This document shows, piece by piece, positions 1 to 8,974 of a stretch of 64,000 nucleotides of DNA (the stretch's first letter is position 1; each line of letters begins with the position of its first letter). The stretch is from positions 186,001 through 250,000 of the forward strand of contig NZ_JAGFNS010000013.1 in assembly GCF_017592555.1 (NCBI RefSeq), in the 5' to 3' direction. The translations under genes and the position numbers were made by a program. The notes under the pieces are model-generated. The model did no database searches. It saw only the letters and a program-made list of their open reading frames with translations, and was not told the origin of the DNA. Source of the DNA: Actinoplanes flavus. Lineage in GTDB: Bacteria > Actinomycetota > Actinomycetes > Mycobacteriales > Micromonosporaceae.

Positions 1-764
1 GGCAGGCGCTCCAGGTGATCGGCGAGCCAGGCCAGGCGGTGTGCCGGATCCTCCAGGCGCAGCACGGCGAGCCTCAGCGAGTCTCGCTCCAGGGTGCCAC
101 GCAGCACCAGCGCGTCGCCGAGCTGGTCGGCGACGTCGGCGGTGACCCGCGCGTTGGCGGTGGCCGTGGTGGCCAACACCGGCGTCCGCGTCGGCAGGCC
201 GGCCAGGAAGGTACGGAGTCGCCGGTAGTCGGGCCGGAAGTCGTGCCCCCAGTCGGAGACGCAGTGTGCCTCGTCGACCACCAGGAGACCGGTGCTGCGT
301 GCCAGGCCGGGCAGGACGTTGTCACGGAAGTCCGGATTGTTGAGCCGCTCCGGGCTGATCAGCAGCACATCCACCTCACCGGCACGGATCTCGTGCTCGA
401 TCAGGCTCCACTCGTCGAGGTTCGCCGAGTTGATGGTGCGCGCCCGGATCCCGGCGCGAGCGGCCGAGTCGACCTGGTTGCGCATCAGGGCGAGCAGCGG
501 GGAGACGATGACCGTCGGCCCGGCTGGGCTGTCTCCCGACCGGAGCAGGGCGGTGGCCACGAAGTAGACCGCCGATTTGCCCCACCCGGTGCGCTGCACG
601 CACAGGACCCGCCGTCGGTCCACGGTGAGCGCCTCGATCGCCCGCCACTGGTCCTCCCGCAGCACCGCGTGCTCCCCGGCGAGCCGGCGGAGCACCTCCT
701 CAGCGCGCTCTCGCACGACCGCCCGCTCGGCCTCGCCGGCCGCCATCCGCGTCGTCTCAGTCAC
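1..764 (-). CDS. RecQ-family ATP-dependent DNA helicase (C-terminus off window)
   Basis: The N-terminal ~254 residues of a superfamily 2 DNA helicase are present; the rest lies beyond position 1. Visible motifs are a Walker A of the form QRTGWGKS, a DEAH box (VVDEAHCVSDWGHDFRPDY) and motif III (ATTATA). The aromatic-rich WGHDFRP segment after DEAH is typical of RecQ. RecQ helicases unwind 3'-tailed and branched DNA in repair and recombination. The start is taken as GTG at 764; ATG at 746 is an in-frame alternative. Neither has a strong ribosome binding site. Two DnaA boxes lie just upstream of the gene. The RQC/HRDC region cannot be judged because it is outside the window. Confidence 0.88.
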   Translation of the reverse strand, partial: MTETTRMAAGEAERAVVRERAEEVLRRLAGEHAVLREDQWRAIEALTVDRRRVLCVQRTGWGKSAVYFVATALLRSGDSPAGPTVIVSPLLALMRNQVDSAARAGIRARTINSANLDEWSLIEHEIRAGEVDVLLISPERLNNPDFRDNVLPGLARSTGLLVVDEAHCVSDWGHDFRPDYRRLRTFLAGLPTRTPVLATTATANARVTADVADQLGDALVLRGTLERDSLRLAVLRLEDPAHRLAWLADHLERL

Positions 765-801
765 CCGGCATGTCTATCAGCCCGCCGTGGCCATTCCCGA
801 G

Positions 802-827
802 TTATCCACAGTACGGAGTTGTCCACA
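802..827 (+). promoter_or_regulatory. Pair of DnaA boxes upstream of the RecQ-like gene
   Basis: TTATCCACA at 802-810 matches the DnaA-box consensus exactly. TTGTCCACA at 819-827 matches the form common in actinobacteria. The two are in the same orientation, 17 bp apart start to start. They lie 38-63 bp upstream of the RecQ-like GTG, in a 362-base gene-free stretch (765-1126) in which I see nothing else except GC-rich inverted repeats near 990-1025. They could be a DnaA-controlled promoter or a titration site. No other replication-origin feature is nearby. Confidence 0.6.
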
Positions 828-1126
828 GCCCGAAGGCACGATTCGAGCGGCGCCTCGCCGATCCGGGCCATGCTCCTGGTCGTTCAAGCGGATCGATCGG
901 GGGTCGCCATGCGGATGTCATGTGGGAGAGCGCAGCGGGCCGTCCCGGCGCGGAGCGGGGTCCGCCCGGCGGAGGCGGGGCCCCGGCCACCACCAGGCCG
1001 GGCCGGCTGCGGCCGGCCCGGTGTGGAGGCCGGCCGTGGTCGGCGGATTCCTGCCCCTGGTCACGCGCGTGGGGTGGTTCGGAGAAGACGGCGACCCATC
1101 GCCGTACGGATGAAAGTCTCGATGAC

Positions 1127-1525
1127 ATGACCAAAACGATCGCCGAGAAGCTGCTGATCAAGCCGAATTCGACCGTCTGGCTCAACGAACCGGCCCGGCT
1201 TCCGCTGCTCACCCCCATGCCGGAGGGTGTGCGCGAGACCGGCACGCTGGCGACGGCGAGCACGGCCGTGCTGTTCGCGGAGAATGCCGAAGGCGTCCGG
1301 GGACAGCTGGCCCAGCATCGCACCGACCTGGACAAGCCGGCCGCGTTCTGGATCGCCTATCCGAAGGGCAACAAGGCCGACATCAACCGGGATTCGCTCT
1401 GGCCCATCGTCGCCGACTTCGACATGCGGCCGTGCGGGCAGGTGGCGATCGACGAGCGCTGGTCGGCGCTGCGGTTCCGGGCCAATCGTCCCGGCGAGGG
1501 CCGCTTCACCGGTGGTGCGGAGTGA
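1127..1525 (+). CDS. DUF3052-like protein
   Basis: A 132-residue soluble protein. It begins with a KLLIKPNSTVWL segment and carries AVLFAENAEGV, WIAYPKGNKADINRDSLW and VAIDERWSALRF. This order, a Rossmann-like short protein with a YPKG-x-DINRD-x-LW core and a WSALRFR end, resembles the DUF3052 family of bacterial proteins of unknown function, usually 120-150 residues. ATG at 1127 is chosen because the conserved core begins directly after it. The frame stays open further upstream but that part is low-complexity and unlike the family. No function is assigned. It stands alone, convergent with the SDR gene downstream. Confidence 0.75.
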   Translation: MTKTIAEKLLIKPNSTVWLNEPARLPLLTPMPEGVRETGTLATASTAVLFAENAEGVRGQLAQHRTDLDKPAAFWIAYPKGNKADINRDSLWPIVADFDMRPCGQVAIDERWSALRFRANRPGEGRFTGGAE

Positions 1526-1543
1526 GCGGCCCGCCGCCGTCCG

Positions 1544-2269
1544 CTAACGCCCCAGGACGGTGCCTCCGTTGACGTTGATGATCTGGCCGGTGACGAACCC
1601 ACCACCCGGGCCGACCAGCCAGCGGACCGCCTCGGCGATGTCGTCCGGGACACCGGCCCGCTTCACCAGGGAGGCGTCGACGCGCGCCTGATGTCCTTCC
1701 GGGGTCATCCGGCCGTCGAAGAATTCACTGTCGGTGACGTAGCCCGGCGAGATGACGTTCGCCGTGATGCCTTCGGCACCGAGGGAGGTGGCCAGATCCA
1801 GCCCGTACCCGTGCAGTGCGGCCTTGGCCGCGGAGTAGGGCCCGCCGCCGCCTCGCTGGGCGGCGATCGAACTGGTGAGGATGATCTTCCCGCCCGGCCG
1901 GCGGAGATGCGGAAGGAGCGCGGTGGTCATGAGGACCGCGGAGAGCACGTTCGAGTCGAGGTTGGCGTGCCAGCGGGCCGCCACGCCGTCGAGGGTTCCC
2001 TCGTCACCGGAGATGTACGCTCCCGCGTTGTTGACCAGCACGTCCACCGCACGCCCGGCCACCGCCTCGACCACCGCGGGCACCTGGGCCGGGTCCGAGA
2101 CGTCCGCGGTCACGGCGGTGGCCTGCGGTCCGATCCACTTCACCGCGTCGGCGAGCACCTCGGCCCGGCGCCCGACGATGATCACGTCGAATCCCTCACC
2201 GGCGAGCATGCCGGCCGTCGCCTTGCCGATCCCGGTTCCGCCGCCGGTGACCACTGCGAGTCTTGTCAT
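1544..2269 (-). CDS. SDR family NAD(P)-dependent oxidoreductase
   Basis: A 241-residue classical short-chain dehydrogenase/reductase. The N-terminus has the Rossmann TGGGTGIG cofactor loop. NNAG follows near residue 80, then the catalytic Ser (LTSSIA) and the YSAAKAAL Tyr-x-x-x-Lys pair. The C-terminus is the usual GQIINVNGG. ATG at 2269 puts the nucleotide-binding motif about 7 residues from the start, as expected. The substrate cannot be inferred. It is 43 bp downstream of the protein kinase gene on the same strand and may be cotranscribed. Confidence 0.9.
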   Translation of the reverse strand: MTRLAVVTGGGTGIGKATAGMLAGEGFDVIIVGRRAEVLADAVKWIGPQATAVTADVSDPAQVPAVVEAVAGRAVDVLVNNAGAYISGDEGTLDGVAARWHANLDSNVLSAVLMTTALLPHLRRPGGKIILTSSIAAQRGGGGPYSAAKAALHGYGLDLATSLGAEGITANVISPGYVTDSEFFDGRMTPEGHQARVDASLVKRAGVPDDIAEAVRWLVGPGGGFVTGQIINVNGGTVLGR

Positions 2270-2312
2270 GACCTTGACCCTATCGGCGGGGTGTCGACGG
2301 AGCGGGGATCCG

Positions 2313-4043
2313 TCACAGCGCCAGGGAGAAGCCGTTGGCGCGCTTGGCGGCCGGAGCCGGGGCGGCGCCGGTGCCCGGCCGGGGCGCTCCGCCACGCCTG
2401 GCCGGGACGCGTTTGCGCTGCTGGCTGGTCTTCGGCTCGGGTGCGCGTTCCTCGATCGTCGTGTTGACCGATTCGCTGCCGGGTGGGTCCGGCCCGGTCG
2501 CGCCCATGACCTCGGCGCGGCACGGTTGCCCGTTCAGCGCGAAGGAGAGCGGCAGCGGGTTCCGCTGCCGGTAACCGCCGTGCAGGGTGACCGCCCGGCT
2601 TCGACCGCGACCGGTGAGCACCACCCGCCGGCCCTGCTGGGTCACCGCCTGCGGTGTGGCCGCGAGCCGCTGGCCGCCGGGGTAGGAGAACTCGACTCGC
2701 CAACTGGACGTCTCGGTCGTGATCACGCTCAGTCTCGCCTCGAAGTAGCCGCCGGAGTCACGCCGTACCTGGTAGCGGACGGTGCAGCGGACCCGGCTCG
2801 GCCCGTCCACCGCGGAACCGCCGGTGCCGGTGGCGGCGGTGCTCGCGGGCTCCGCCATCTCCCGTCGCGCGGACCAGTTGAGCAGCCCGGAGGCGAGCAG
2901 GACCACGGTGGCCAGGGCGGCGATCGCCGAGCGGCGGTCCCGCAGCCGGTGCGGGGGCGTCAGGGCACGGCTGCGGCGGCTGCCGATGAAGAGACCGGCA
3001 CCCAGAGGCCGTACCGAGTCGAGCCGGAGGACGGCCCCCAGGCGCAGACCGGCCCGGAGGCGCAGGGTGGCGGGCGAACCGAGACAGGCACGGACCCCAC
3101 GGCGTATCCCGGAGCGGTCGCGGGCCACCGGCACGGTCGCCACCGCCCGGGCCGCGGGCCGCTCGCCCCGGCGCAGCGGCGGAATGATCGGGCGCAGGCC
3201 GACGGTCGCGGCCAGACCCCGGGCCACCTCGGCGGCGGCGGGGCGATCGGTGGGGCTCTTGGCCAGACAGCGCAGGCACAGTTCGGTGACGACGGCCGGC
3301 ATCCCGGGAAGGTCCGGGATCGGCTCGGGATCGGCGTAGAGGTGGGCGCGCAGGGCCTCGGTGGTGTTCTCGGCGGGCCACGGCATCCGGCCGGTGAGCC
3401 CGCGATAGAGCAACAGGCCGAGGGCGTAGACGTCGGTGGCCGGGGAGACCGAGGAGCCACCGAGACGTTCCGGGGCGAGGTAGGCCGGAGTGCCGAGCAG
3501 GCTGCCGTCCGGGGCGGCGTCCCGCTGGCCCACCACCGCGGAGATCCCGAAGTCGACGATCTTCGCGCCGGCTCCGGTGAGCATCACGTTCGCCGGGGTG
3601 ACGTCCCGGTGCACGACACCGCGGGCGTGGGCGGTGGCCAGCGCGGAGGCCACCTCGGTGACGATCATGACGGCTTCCCGCCACTCGAGCGCCCCCTGAC
3701 GGCCGAGCCGGGAGCCGAAGGACTCGCCGTCGTTGAGTTCCATGACGACGTAGGGGACGGTCAGCCGGTCCGAGATCGGGGCTTCGCCGAAGTCATGGAT
3801 GCCGGTGATGTGGGGGTGACAGAGCCGGGCCGCGGCCAGGGCCTCCTGGCGCAGGCGGTCACGGAAGGTGCGGTCCTCGGCCAGCCCGGGTTCGAGGACC
3901 TTCACGGCGACGTCGCGACCGAGGATCTCGTCGTAGCCACGCCAGACCACCGACATTCCGCCGGTGCCGAGCTTCTCGATCAGGCGGTACCGGCCCGCGA
4001 GACGGGGCGATCCATCGTGACCGTTTCGCTCCGTATGCCCCAT
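2313..4043 (-). CDS. Receptor-like Ser/Thr protein kinase (PknB type)
   Basis: A 576-residue Hanks-type kinase with one membrane span. The Gly-rich loop is GTGGMS, the ATP-anchoring lysine is K48 in VAVK, the C-helix glutamate is near E67, the catalytic loop is HRDVTPANV (D147) and the Mg loop is DFG (D164). APE appears as APERLG. After residue ~270 comes a basic linker, then a transmembrane segment (IAALATVVLLASGLLNW). A ~150-residue extracytoplasmic domain of unknown fold follows, with a basic, Pro-rich tail. There are no PASTA repeats, so this is not the canonical cell-division PknB. ATG at 4043 is preferred; GTG at 4085 would add 14 residues. Confidence 0.88.
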   Translation of the reverse strand: MGHTERNGHDGSPRLAGRYRLIEKLGTGGMSVVWRGYDEILGRDVAVKVLEPGLAEDRTFRDRLRQEALAAARLCHPHITGIHDFGEAPISDRLTVPYVVMELNDGESFGSRLGRQGALEWREAVMIVTEVASALATAHARGVVHRDVTPANVMLTGAGAKIVDFGISAVVGQRDAAPDGSLLGTPAYLAPERLGGSSVSPATDVYALGLLLYRGLTGRMPWPAENTTEALRAHLYADPEPIPDLPGMPAVVTELCLRCLAKSPTDRPAAAEVARGLAATVGLRPIIPPLRRGERPAARAVATVPVARDRSGIRRGVRACLGSPATLRLRAGLRLGAVLRLDSVRPLGAGLFIGSRRSRALTPPHRLRDRRSAIAALATVVLLASGLLNWSARREMAEPASTAATGTGGSAVDGPSRVRCTVRYQVRRDSGGYFEARLSVITTETSSWRVEFSYPGGQRLAATPQAVTQQGRRVVLTGRGRSRAVTLHGGYRQRNPLPLSFALNGQPCRAEVMGATGPDPPGSESVNTTIEERAPEPKTSQQRKRVPARRGGAPRPGTGAAPAPAAKRANGFSLAL

Positions 4044-4136
4044 GCGCCGATTCTCGCCCGAGTTACCGGCGGTCCGGTGCCGCACACCGAAACCCGCTCG
4101 GAAACGCTCGCCGGCCGATTCCGGGAGGCGGACGGG

Positions 4137-5630
4137 TCAGCCGGCGAGGAGCTGGTCGACCGGAGCGTAGTCGTCGGTGAGGACGTGGGCGTCGCCGACG
4201 AAGCCGGCCAGCTCGGCACCGGTCAGCAGGGCGGGTGGCGCGTCGAGCCGGGCGAGCGGAGCCCGGAGCGCGTCGATCGGCAACGGGTCGTGGGAGGCCA
4301 GGATGACGAAGTTGTCGCCACGCTTGCCGGCGATGGCGTCCGGTGGGGCGATCAGGGCGACGTGCGGGAAGGCGGCCGCCACGGTGGCCGCTTCGGCACG
4401 GATGAAGCGGTTCGGCGGGTAGTCGATCACGTTCTGGGCATAGACGCCACCGGGGCGCAGAACCCGGGCGATGTCGTCGGCCATCTCCCGGGTGGCCAGG
4501 TGCCACGGCACCACCAGGTGCCCGAAGGCGTCCCCGACCACCAGGTCGTAGGCGGTGTCCGGCCGCTCGGCGAGCCCGACACGCGCGTCACCGACCCGGA
4601 CCCGCAGATCGGAGCCGGTGGTCAGGCCGAGTTCCCGCTCGTCCAGACCGACCAGCCCGCCGTCGAGTTCCAGGACGAGTTGCTCGCTGCCCGGCCGGGT
4701 GGCGCGGAGATAGTTCGGGACGGTGAATCCGCCACCGCCCAGGTGCAGCGCGTCGATCGGGGCGCCGGGCGGTTGGAGCACGTCGGTGACGGCGCCGATC
4801 CACTGCACGTAGTCGAACTCGAGGTGGGTGGGGTCGGTCAGGTCGACGTACGAGTGGCGGGCCGAATTGAGGATCAGGGTCCGTCCTCCCTCGCGCGCCG
4901 GATCCTGGACCACGCTCGCACAGTGATAGGCCGTCTCCACATCGCAGGGCGTGGGCGAGACCGCGCCGAGCCCGGCTCCGGCGAGCCCCACCACGGCCAG
5001 CGACGCCCGGATCCGTGGGTTGCCGGGCAGGTCGCGGCGCAGCCACCAGCCGAGCGCCACACCGCTGACCGCGAGCAGCACCGCCAGGCTGAGGATGATC
5101 ACGCTGCTCGGCATGGCCGCGACGAAGACGAAGCCGGTCACCAACGTCGCGGTGATCGCTCCGAGGGTGCCGATGCTGGACAGCCGGCCCACCACCGAAC
5201 CGGCCCGCCGCAGATCGCCGAGTTGCAGTTTCACCACCATGGGGGCGATCGCGGAGAGCACCAGGGCGGGCGGGAAGACGGCCAGTGCGGCGAGCATCAG
5301 CACGGCCGGGGCAGCGCCGCCGCGCAGCAGCTCGCCACCCCAGCGGACCAGCGGCAGGGTGAGCGCCGTCCCGATCGCACCGAGGATCAGCGCCGGGGCG
5401 AGCAGGGTCCGCGGGTCGAACCTGTCGGCGAGGCGGCCGCCCACCCAGGCGCCGTAGGCGATGGCGGCCAGCGAGACGCCGATGACCGAGCTGCTGACCT
5501 GCAGGGTCACGCCGACATAGGGCCCGACCAGGCGGAGGGCGACGATCTCCAGGACCAGGACGGCTCCGCTCGCGCCGAAAGCGAGGGCGGTGGCCAGGGC
5601 CGAGGGCAGGGCTCGCGGCTGCTTCTCCAC
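4137..5630 (-). CDS. Membrane-fused spermidine-synthase-like protein
   Basis: 497 residues. Residues 1-~225 contain about six or seven hydrophobic helices with an MFS-like GGRLADRFDPR loop. The remainder is a soluble class I methyltransferase-fold domain like that of aminopropyltransferases: LHLGGGGFTVPNYL, then LELDGGLV, VGDARV and VVGDAFG. Such fused MFS/spermidine-synthase-like proteins are common in actinobacteria, but the substrate is not known. The glycine loop is GGGGF where true spermidine synthases have GGGDG, so polyamine synthesis should not be assumed. The stop of this gene lies 93 bp before the kinase ATG. Confidence 0.8.
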   Translation of the reverse strand: MEKQPRALPSALATALAFGASGAVLVLEIVALRLVGPYVGVTLQVSSSVIGVSLAAIAYGAWVGGRLADRFDPRTLLAPALILGAIGTALTLPLVRWGGELLRGGAAPAVLMLAALAVFPPALVLSAIAPMVVKLQLGDLRRAGSVVGRLSSIGTLGAITATLVTGFVFVAAMPSSVIILSLAVLLAVSGVALGWWLRRDLPGNPRIRASLAVVGLAGAGLGAVSPTPCDVETAYHCASVVQDPAREGGRTLILNSARHSYVDLTDPTHLEFDYVQWIGAVTDVLQPPGAPIDALHLGGGGFTVPNYLRATRPGSEQLVLELDGGLVGLDERELGLTTGSDLRVRVGDARVGLAERPDTAYDLVVGDAFGHLVVPWHLATREMADDIARVLRPGGVYAQNVIDYPPNRFIRAEAATVAAAFPHVALIAPPDAIAGKRGDNFVILASHDPLPIDALRAPLARLDAPPALLTGAELAGFVGDAHVLTDDYAPVDQLLAG

Positions 5631-5651
5631 CGCCGCGATGCTACCGGGGTC

Positions 5652-6659
5652 TCAGAGCATGGAGAGGTGTACGTGGTTGGTGTGTACCGCCGCGGGGCCA
5701 CCACTCGCGCTGTAGGCACGCCAGCCGGTGCTCGGCATCCAGATCTGGCGGTACCAGATCACGTACATGACGCCGAGCTCGTCCGCGTTCTTCACGTAGA
5801 ACGCGGCGAGCCGGTCACCGTACGACTTGTCGCCGCCGGTGGCCGCCACGTTCTCGAAACCGCCCGAGGCCGCCGAATGGTCGCAGGCCCGGCCCTTGGG
5901 GTGCTCACCCGACGACCGCTCGCTGAAGCACACCGTGTAGCGCTTGAACCCGGCCGCCTGTGCCTGCTGGTAGGCGTGCAGCGTCCGCGGCGTGATGCAG
6001 CCGCCGGAGGTCGGGTCGTCGACCGTGCACGACTCCTTCGGCCAGGAGCCGTCGGAGTTGCGCGGCGCCGGGTCGGCGGCCGGGGAGTTCGGGTCGACGA
6101 AACCGCCGGCCGCCCCACCGCCGACCTCGGCCAGCGCGACCTCGGCCTGCTGCTTCCGCTTGGCCATCACGTTGACCTGGCGCTGCTGCTCCTTGATCTC
6201 GGCTTCGAGGGCGGCCTTGGCGCGCTTCGAGTTGTCGATCTCGGTCCGGTAGCCGGCCAGGGTGGCGCCGTCCATCTGGGCGAGCATGTCGAGGCTTTGC
6301 ACCCGCTCGATGAAGCTGCCCGAATCGGAGCTGTTGAGCAGGAGGGTGACCGTGTTGATCCGGCCCATCTGGTAGGCGCGGTTGGCGACCGCGTTGACCT
6401 GGCCGGTGAGGGTCTCCGCGTTCTCCTCGGAACGCTTGAGCGCCTCGGTGAGCTGCTTCTGCCGCTTCTTGGAGCCGGCCAGCTTCGTCTTCGCCTGGTC
6501 GTAGCCCTTGGCCGCGGCCTCGAGCGCCGCCCGCAGCTTCTTGGTGCCGCCCTCGGGGTCGGCCGACGCCGGAGCCGCTGGCAACGCGATGACCACCGCG
6601 AACGCGGCGGCGATGATCGCGAGCAGGGCGGTACACCGGCGCGGGAGACTGACCGCCAC
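5652..6659 (-). CDS. Secreted coiled-coil protein with C-terminal peptidase-like domain
   Basis: 335 residues, with a signal peptide ending near APASA. A long coiled coil rich in Lys, Glu and Gln follows (about 40-180), like the N-terminal part of PcsB/RipA-type cell-wall proteins. A Gly/Pro linker leads to a ~130-residue C-terminal domain with paired cysteines, HPKGRACDHS, and a final HTNHVHLSML. The HPxGxAxD and HxxHVH pattern resembles the ARB-07466-like, D-Ala-D-Ala-carboxypeptidase-type fold found in mycobacterial secreted proteins. A cell-wall role is likely but untested. GTG at 6659 is chosen because GGAGG lies 5 bases upstream; a TTG 12 bases further up is also in frame. Confidence 0.78.
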   Translation of the reverse strand: MAVSLPRRCTALLAIIAAAFAVVIALPAAPASADPEGGTKKLRAALEAAAKGYDQAKTKLAGSKKRQKQLTEALKRSEENAETLTGQVNAVANRAYQMGRINTVTLLLNSSDSGSFIERVQSLDMLAQMDGATLAGYRTEIDNSKRAKAALEAEIKEQQRQVNVMAKRKQQAEVALAEVGGGAAGGFVDPNSPAADPAPRNSDGSWPKESCTVDDPTSGGCITPRTLHAYQQAQAAGFKRYTVCFSERSSGEHPKGRACDHSAASGGFENVAATGGDKSYGDRLAAFYVKNADELGVMYVIWYRQIWMPSTGWRAYSASGGPAAVHTNHVHLSML

Positions 6660-6722
6660 AGGAACCTCCAAGTCGTAAGCGCCGGTACTTTACCGTGTCG
6701 GAGCAGGCGAAAGGGAGATCGA

Positions 6723-7496
6723 TCAGGTAGCCGAGTATCCACCGTCGACGAAGAGCGTCTGACCGGTTACCGCCTGACCGGCCTCACTCGCCAGAAATAC
6801 GACACACCCGGCGAAATCTTCCGGAACTCCGTTGCGACCGATCATCGTACGGCGGGCGTGTGCCGCCACTTTCGTGGGATCGGCGAAAACGATGTCGGTG
6901 AGTGGCGTGTGGACCACTCCGGGGGCGATGGCGTTGCAGCAGACGCCGTGCCGCGACCACGCCTCGGCCTGCGAACGGGTAAGGCCGACGAGCCCGGCTT
7001 TCGCCGCTCCGTAGGCGCCGCTGTTGCCGTACGCCCGGAAAGCCTGCTGCGAGACGACGTTGATGATCCGGCCCCAGCCTCGCCGGGCCATCGCCGGGCC
7101 GAACGCCTGGCTCAGGAGAAACGGCGCGGTCAGGTTGGCGGCGAGAGTGACGTCCCAGACGTCGTCGGTGAGTTCGTCGAGCGGCGGTCGCAGGTTGATC
7201 CCGGCCGAATTGACCAGGATGTCCGGCTCGCCGTACCCGTCGTTGATCCTGCTGATGACGGCCTTGACGGCGGCCCGGTCGGCGAGATCCGCGGAGATCG
7301 CGTGGGCGTCGGCACCGTGGCCACGCAACTCGGCGACCACCTCGGCCATCGGGGCTTCGCGCCGGGCCACCAGCACGATCCGCGCGCCGGCACGGCCCAG
7401 GGCGAGGGCCATCGCGCGCCCGATCCCGGAGCTGCCGCCGGTCACCACCGCGGTCCGCCCGCTCAACCCGAAAAGCTCATCGAGGTACGAGGACAT
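6723..7496 (-). CDS. SDR family oxidoreductase (gluconate 5-dehydrogenase-like)
   Basis: 257 residues. The cofactor loop is TGGSSGIG near residue 20, followed by DILVNSAGIN, the catalytic Ser in NVVSQQAF, and YGAAKAGLVGL with the Tyr-x-x-x-Lys pair. The end is GQTLFVDGGYSAT. ARRE after the second strand suggests NADP(H). It is 49% the size range of fatty-acid and sugar SDRs and best fits the gluconate 5-dehydrogenase / 3-oxoacyl reductase group; the substrate is unknown. It precedes the secreted coiled-coil gene on the same strand with a 63 bp gap. Confidence 0.9.
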   Translation of the reverse strand: MSSYLDELFGLSGRTAVVTGGSSGIGRAMALALGRAGARIVLVARREAPMAEVVAELRGHGADAHAISADLADRAAVKAVISRINDGYGEPDILVNSAGINLRPPLDELTDDVWDVTLAANLTAPFLLSQAFGPAMARRGWGRIINVVSQQAFRAYGNSGAYGAAKAGLVGLTRSQAEAWSRHGVCCNAIAPGVVHTPLTDIVFADPTKVAAHARRTMIGRNGVPEDFAGCVVFLASEAGQAVTGQTLFVDGGYSAT

Positions 7497-7587
7497 GCCC
7501 GCACCCTAGATCCACAACCCCGCCCACGGGCGCCCGCCGAATGTGACCGTCCCCTCACCCGAAAGAGGCGACCCGCCGAGCGAGGCC

Positions 7588-7665
7588 CGGGAACGCGGAC
7601 TGAGGAGGCGGACCGGGGACGCGGACTGGGGAAGCCGCCCGAAGACGCGACCCGCAGACGCCGCC
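7588..7665. repeat. Degenerate ~26 bp tandem repeat
   Basis: Three imperfect units of about 26 bp share a GACGCGGACTG-like core: about 7588-7613, 7614-7638 and 7639-7665. They lie in the 199-base gap between two minus-strand genes. The third unit is poorly conserved. No function is visible. Confidence 0.45.
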
Positions 7666-7695
7666 CAAGGAAGCGACCCGGGGAGGTGGGATCCG

Positions 7696-8529
7696 TCAGG
7701 TGGGGTCGGTCGGTGGGGGGCCGTCCGGGAAGAGGGTGCCGTGGACGGTGCGCCAGATGTCCTCGTTGGCGGCGACCAGCAGGCCGCGCCGGCGGTCGGT
7801 GGGGCGGTAGTCGGCACCGTCCAGGTGGCGGGCCACGCCGCCGGCCTCGTGGACGATCAGGGTGCCGGGCACGTGATCCCACGGGAGGATCCGCCAGAAC
7901 ATCGCGAACTGCTGTTCGTCGGTGGCGACGGCCGGGTACTCGTACCCGGCGCAGTGCCGGCCGGCGGTGTGGCCGCCGAGGCCGGCGGCGTTGGCACGGA
8001 CCCGTTCCCGCAGATCGTCCGGCAGGTACTTGTGGGCGATCACGCCCTGCAGCCCGGTCGCGCCCGGGTCGTCGGCGCGGGTCTTCACGCGTACGCCGTC
8101 GCGGTAGGCGCCGGAACCCGCCTCGGCCACCGTCAGGTGATCACCGATCACGTCGAGGATCCACGCCGCGCAGGTCTCCCCGTCCCGCAGCAGGGCGACC
8201 ATCACGCAGAACGGCGTCTTCCCGGCGGCGAAGTTGTTGGTGCCGTCGACCGGATCGACGATCCACACGGCGCCGCTGCCGCCGAGCCGGTCCCGGACCG
8301 TGGGGTCGGCCGCCACGGCCTCCTCGCCGACCACCACCGAACCGGGCAGCAGCGCGGTGAGCCCGCGGGTCAGCGCCCGCTCGGACTCCTGGTCGGCGAT
8401 GGTGACCAGATCACCGGGCGCTTTCTGCTGCACCTCGTCGTCGGCCAGGCGCCGGAAACGCGGCAGGACGACGGCGTGCGCGACCTCACGAATCAGCTCA
8501 GCGACCTGATCGAGAACCTGATCAGGCAC
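7696..8529 (-). CDS. Inositol monophosphatase family phosphatase
   Basis: 277 residues with the family's metal-binding motifs: GEEA (near 67), IVDPVDGTNNF (near 90) and WDHVPGTLIVHEAGG near 225. Members dephosphorylate inositol phosphates, fructose 1,6-bisphosphate, histidinol phosphate or PAP; the substrate cannot be read here. GTG at 8529 is used; it overlaps the stop codon of the upstream receiver gene by 8 bases, implying translational coupling to the signalling operon. Coupling a small-molecule phosphatase to a two-component operon is unusual. Confidence 0.88.
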   Translation of the reverse strand: MPDQVLDQVAELIREVAHAVVLPRFRRLADDEVQQKAPGDLVTIADQESERALTRGLTALLPGSVVVGEEAVAADPTVRDRLGGSGAVWIVDPVDGTNNFAAGKTPFCVMVALLRDGETCAAWILDVIGDHLTVAEAGSGAYRDGVRVKTRADDPGATGLQGVIAHKYLPDDLRERVRANAAGLGGHTAGRHCAGYEYPAVATDEQQFAMFWRILPWDHVPGTLIVHEAGGVARHLDGADYRPTDRRRGLLVAANEDIWRTVHGTLFPDGPPPTDPT

Positions 8530-8974
8530 GTGGCGGCAACTTCACGACGCTGACGAAGAACTCGTCGATCTGCCGGATCACCGCGATGAACCGCTCGAAG
8601 TCGACCGGCTTGGTGACGTACGCGTTCGCGTGGAGCTGGTAGCTGCGCAGGATGTCCTCGTCGGCGGAGGAGGTGGTGAGCACGACGACCGGAATACGGC
8701 CCAGGTCGCCGTCCTTCTTGATCTCGGCGAGCACCTCACGGCCGTCCCGCTTCGGCAGGTTGAGGTCGAGCAGGATGAGGTCGGGCCGCACCGCGTCGGC
8801 GAACGGGCCCTCCTGCCGCAGGTAGGCGAGCGCCTCGGCCCCGTCGGAGACCACGGTCAGCCGGTTGCGGACCTTGTGCTCCTCGAACGCCTCCTGTGTC
8901 ATCAGCACGTCACCGGGGTCGTCCTCGACGAGCAACACCTCGATCGGCGTGCCCGGTTCTCTCTCCGTGCTCAT
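8522..8974 (-). CDS. Single-domain response regulator (receiver only)
   Basis: 150 residues comprising one receiver domain and no output domain. It shows the acidic pair VEDDPGD, the phosphoacceptor in LILLDLNLP, the Thr in VVLTTSSA and the Lys in YVTKP. The VEDDPGD and LPKRDGREVL pattern is that of the Rcp1-like receivers that pair with bacteriophytochrome and CHASE-type kinases. ATG at 8974 overlaps the stop of the histidine kinase gene (ATGA). Probably the direct phosphorylation target of that kinase, signalling by protein contact. Confidence 0.92.
   Translation of the reverse strand: MSTEREPGTPIEVLLVEDDPGDVLMTQEAFEEHKVRNRLTVVSDGAEALAYLRQEGPFADAVRPDLILLDLNLPKRDGREVLAEIKKDGDLGRIPVVVLTTSSADEDILRSYQLHANAYVTKPVDFERFIAVIRQIDEFFVSVVKLPPRA

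Noticed and set aside
4137..5630. True spermidine synthase
   Set aside because: The glycine loop is GGGGF, not the family GGGDG, and the protein has a fused membrane half. Only a spermidine-synthase-like fold can be claimed.
1875..8360. A 2161-codon open frame on the plus strand
   Set aside because: It lies opposite six genes with clear domain motifs on the minus strand and its product is low-complexity Arg/Gly/Pro/His-rich. It is a by-product of high GC codon use.
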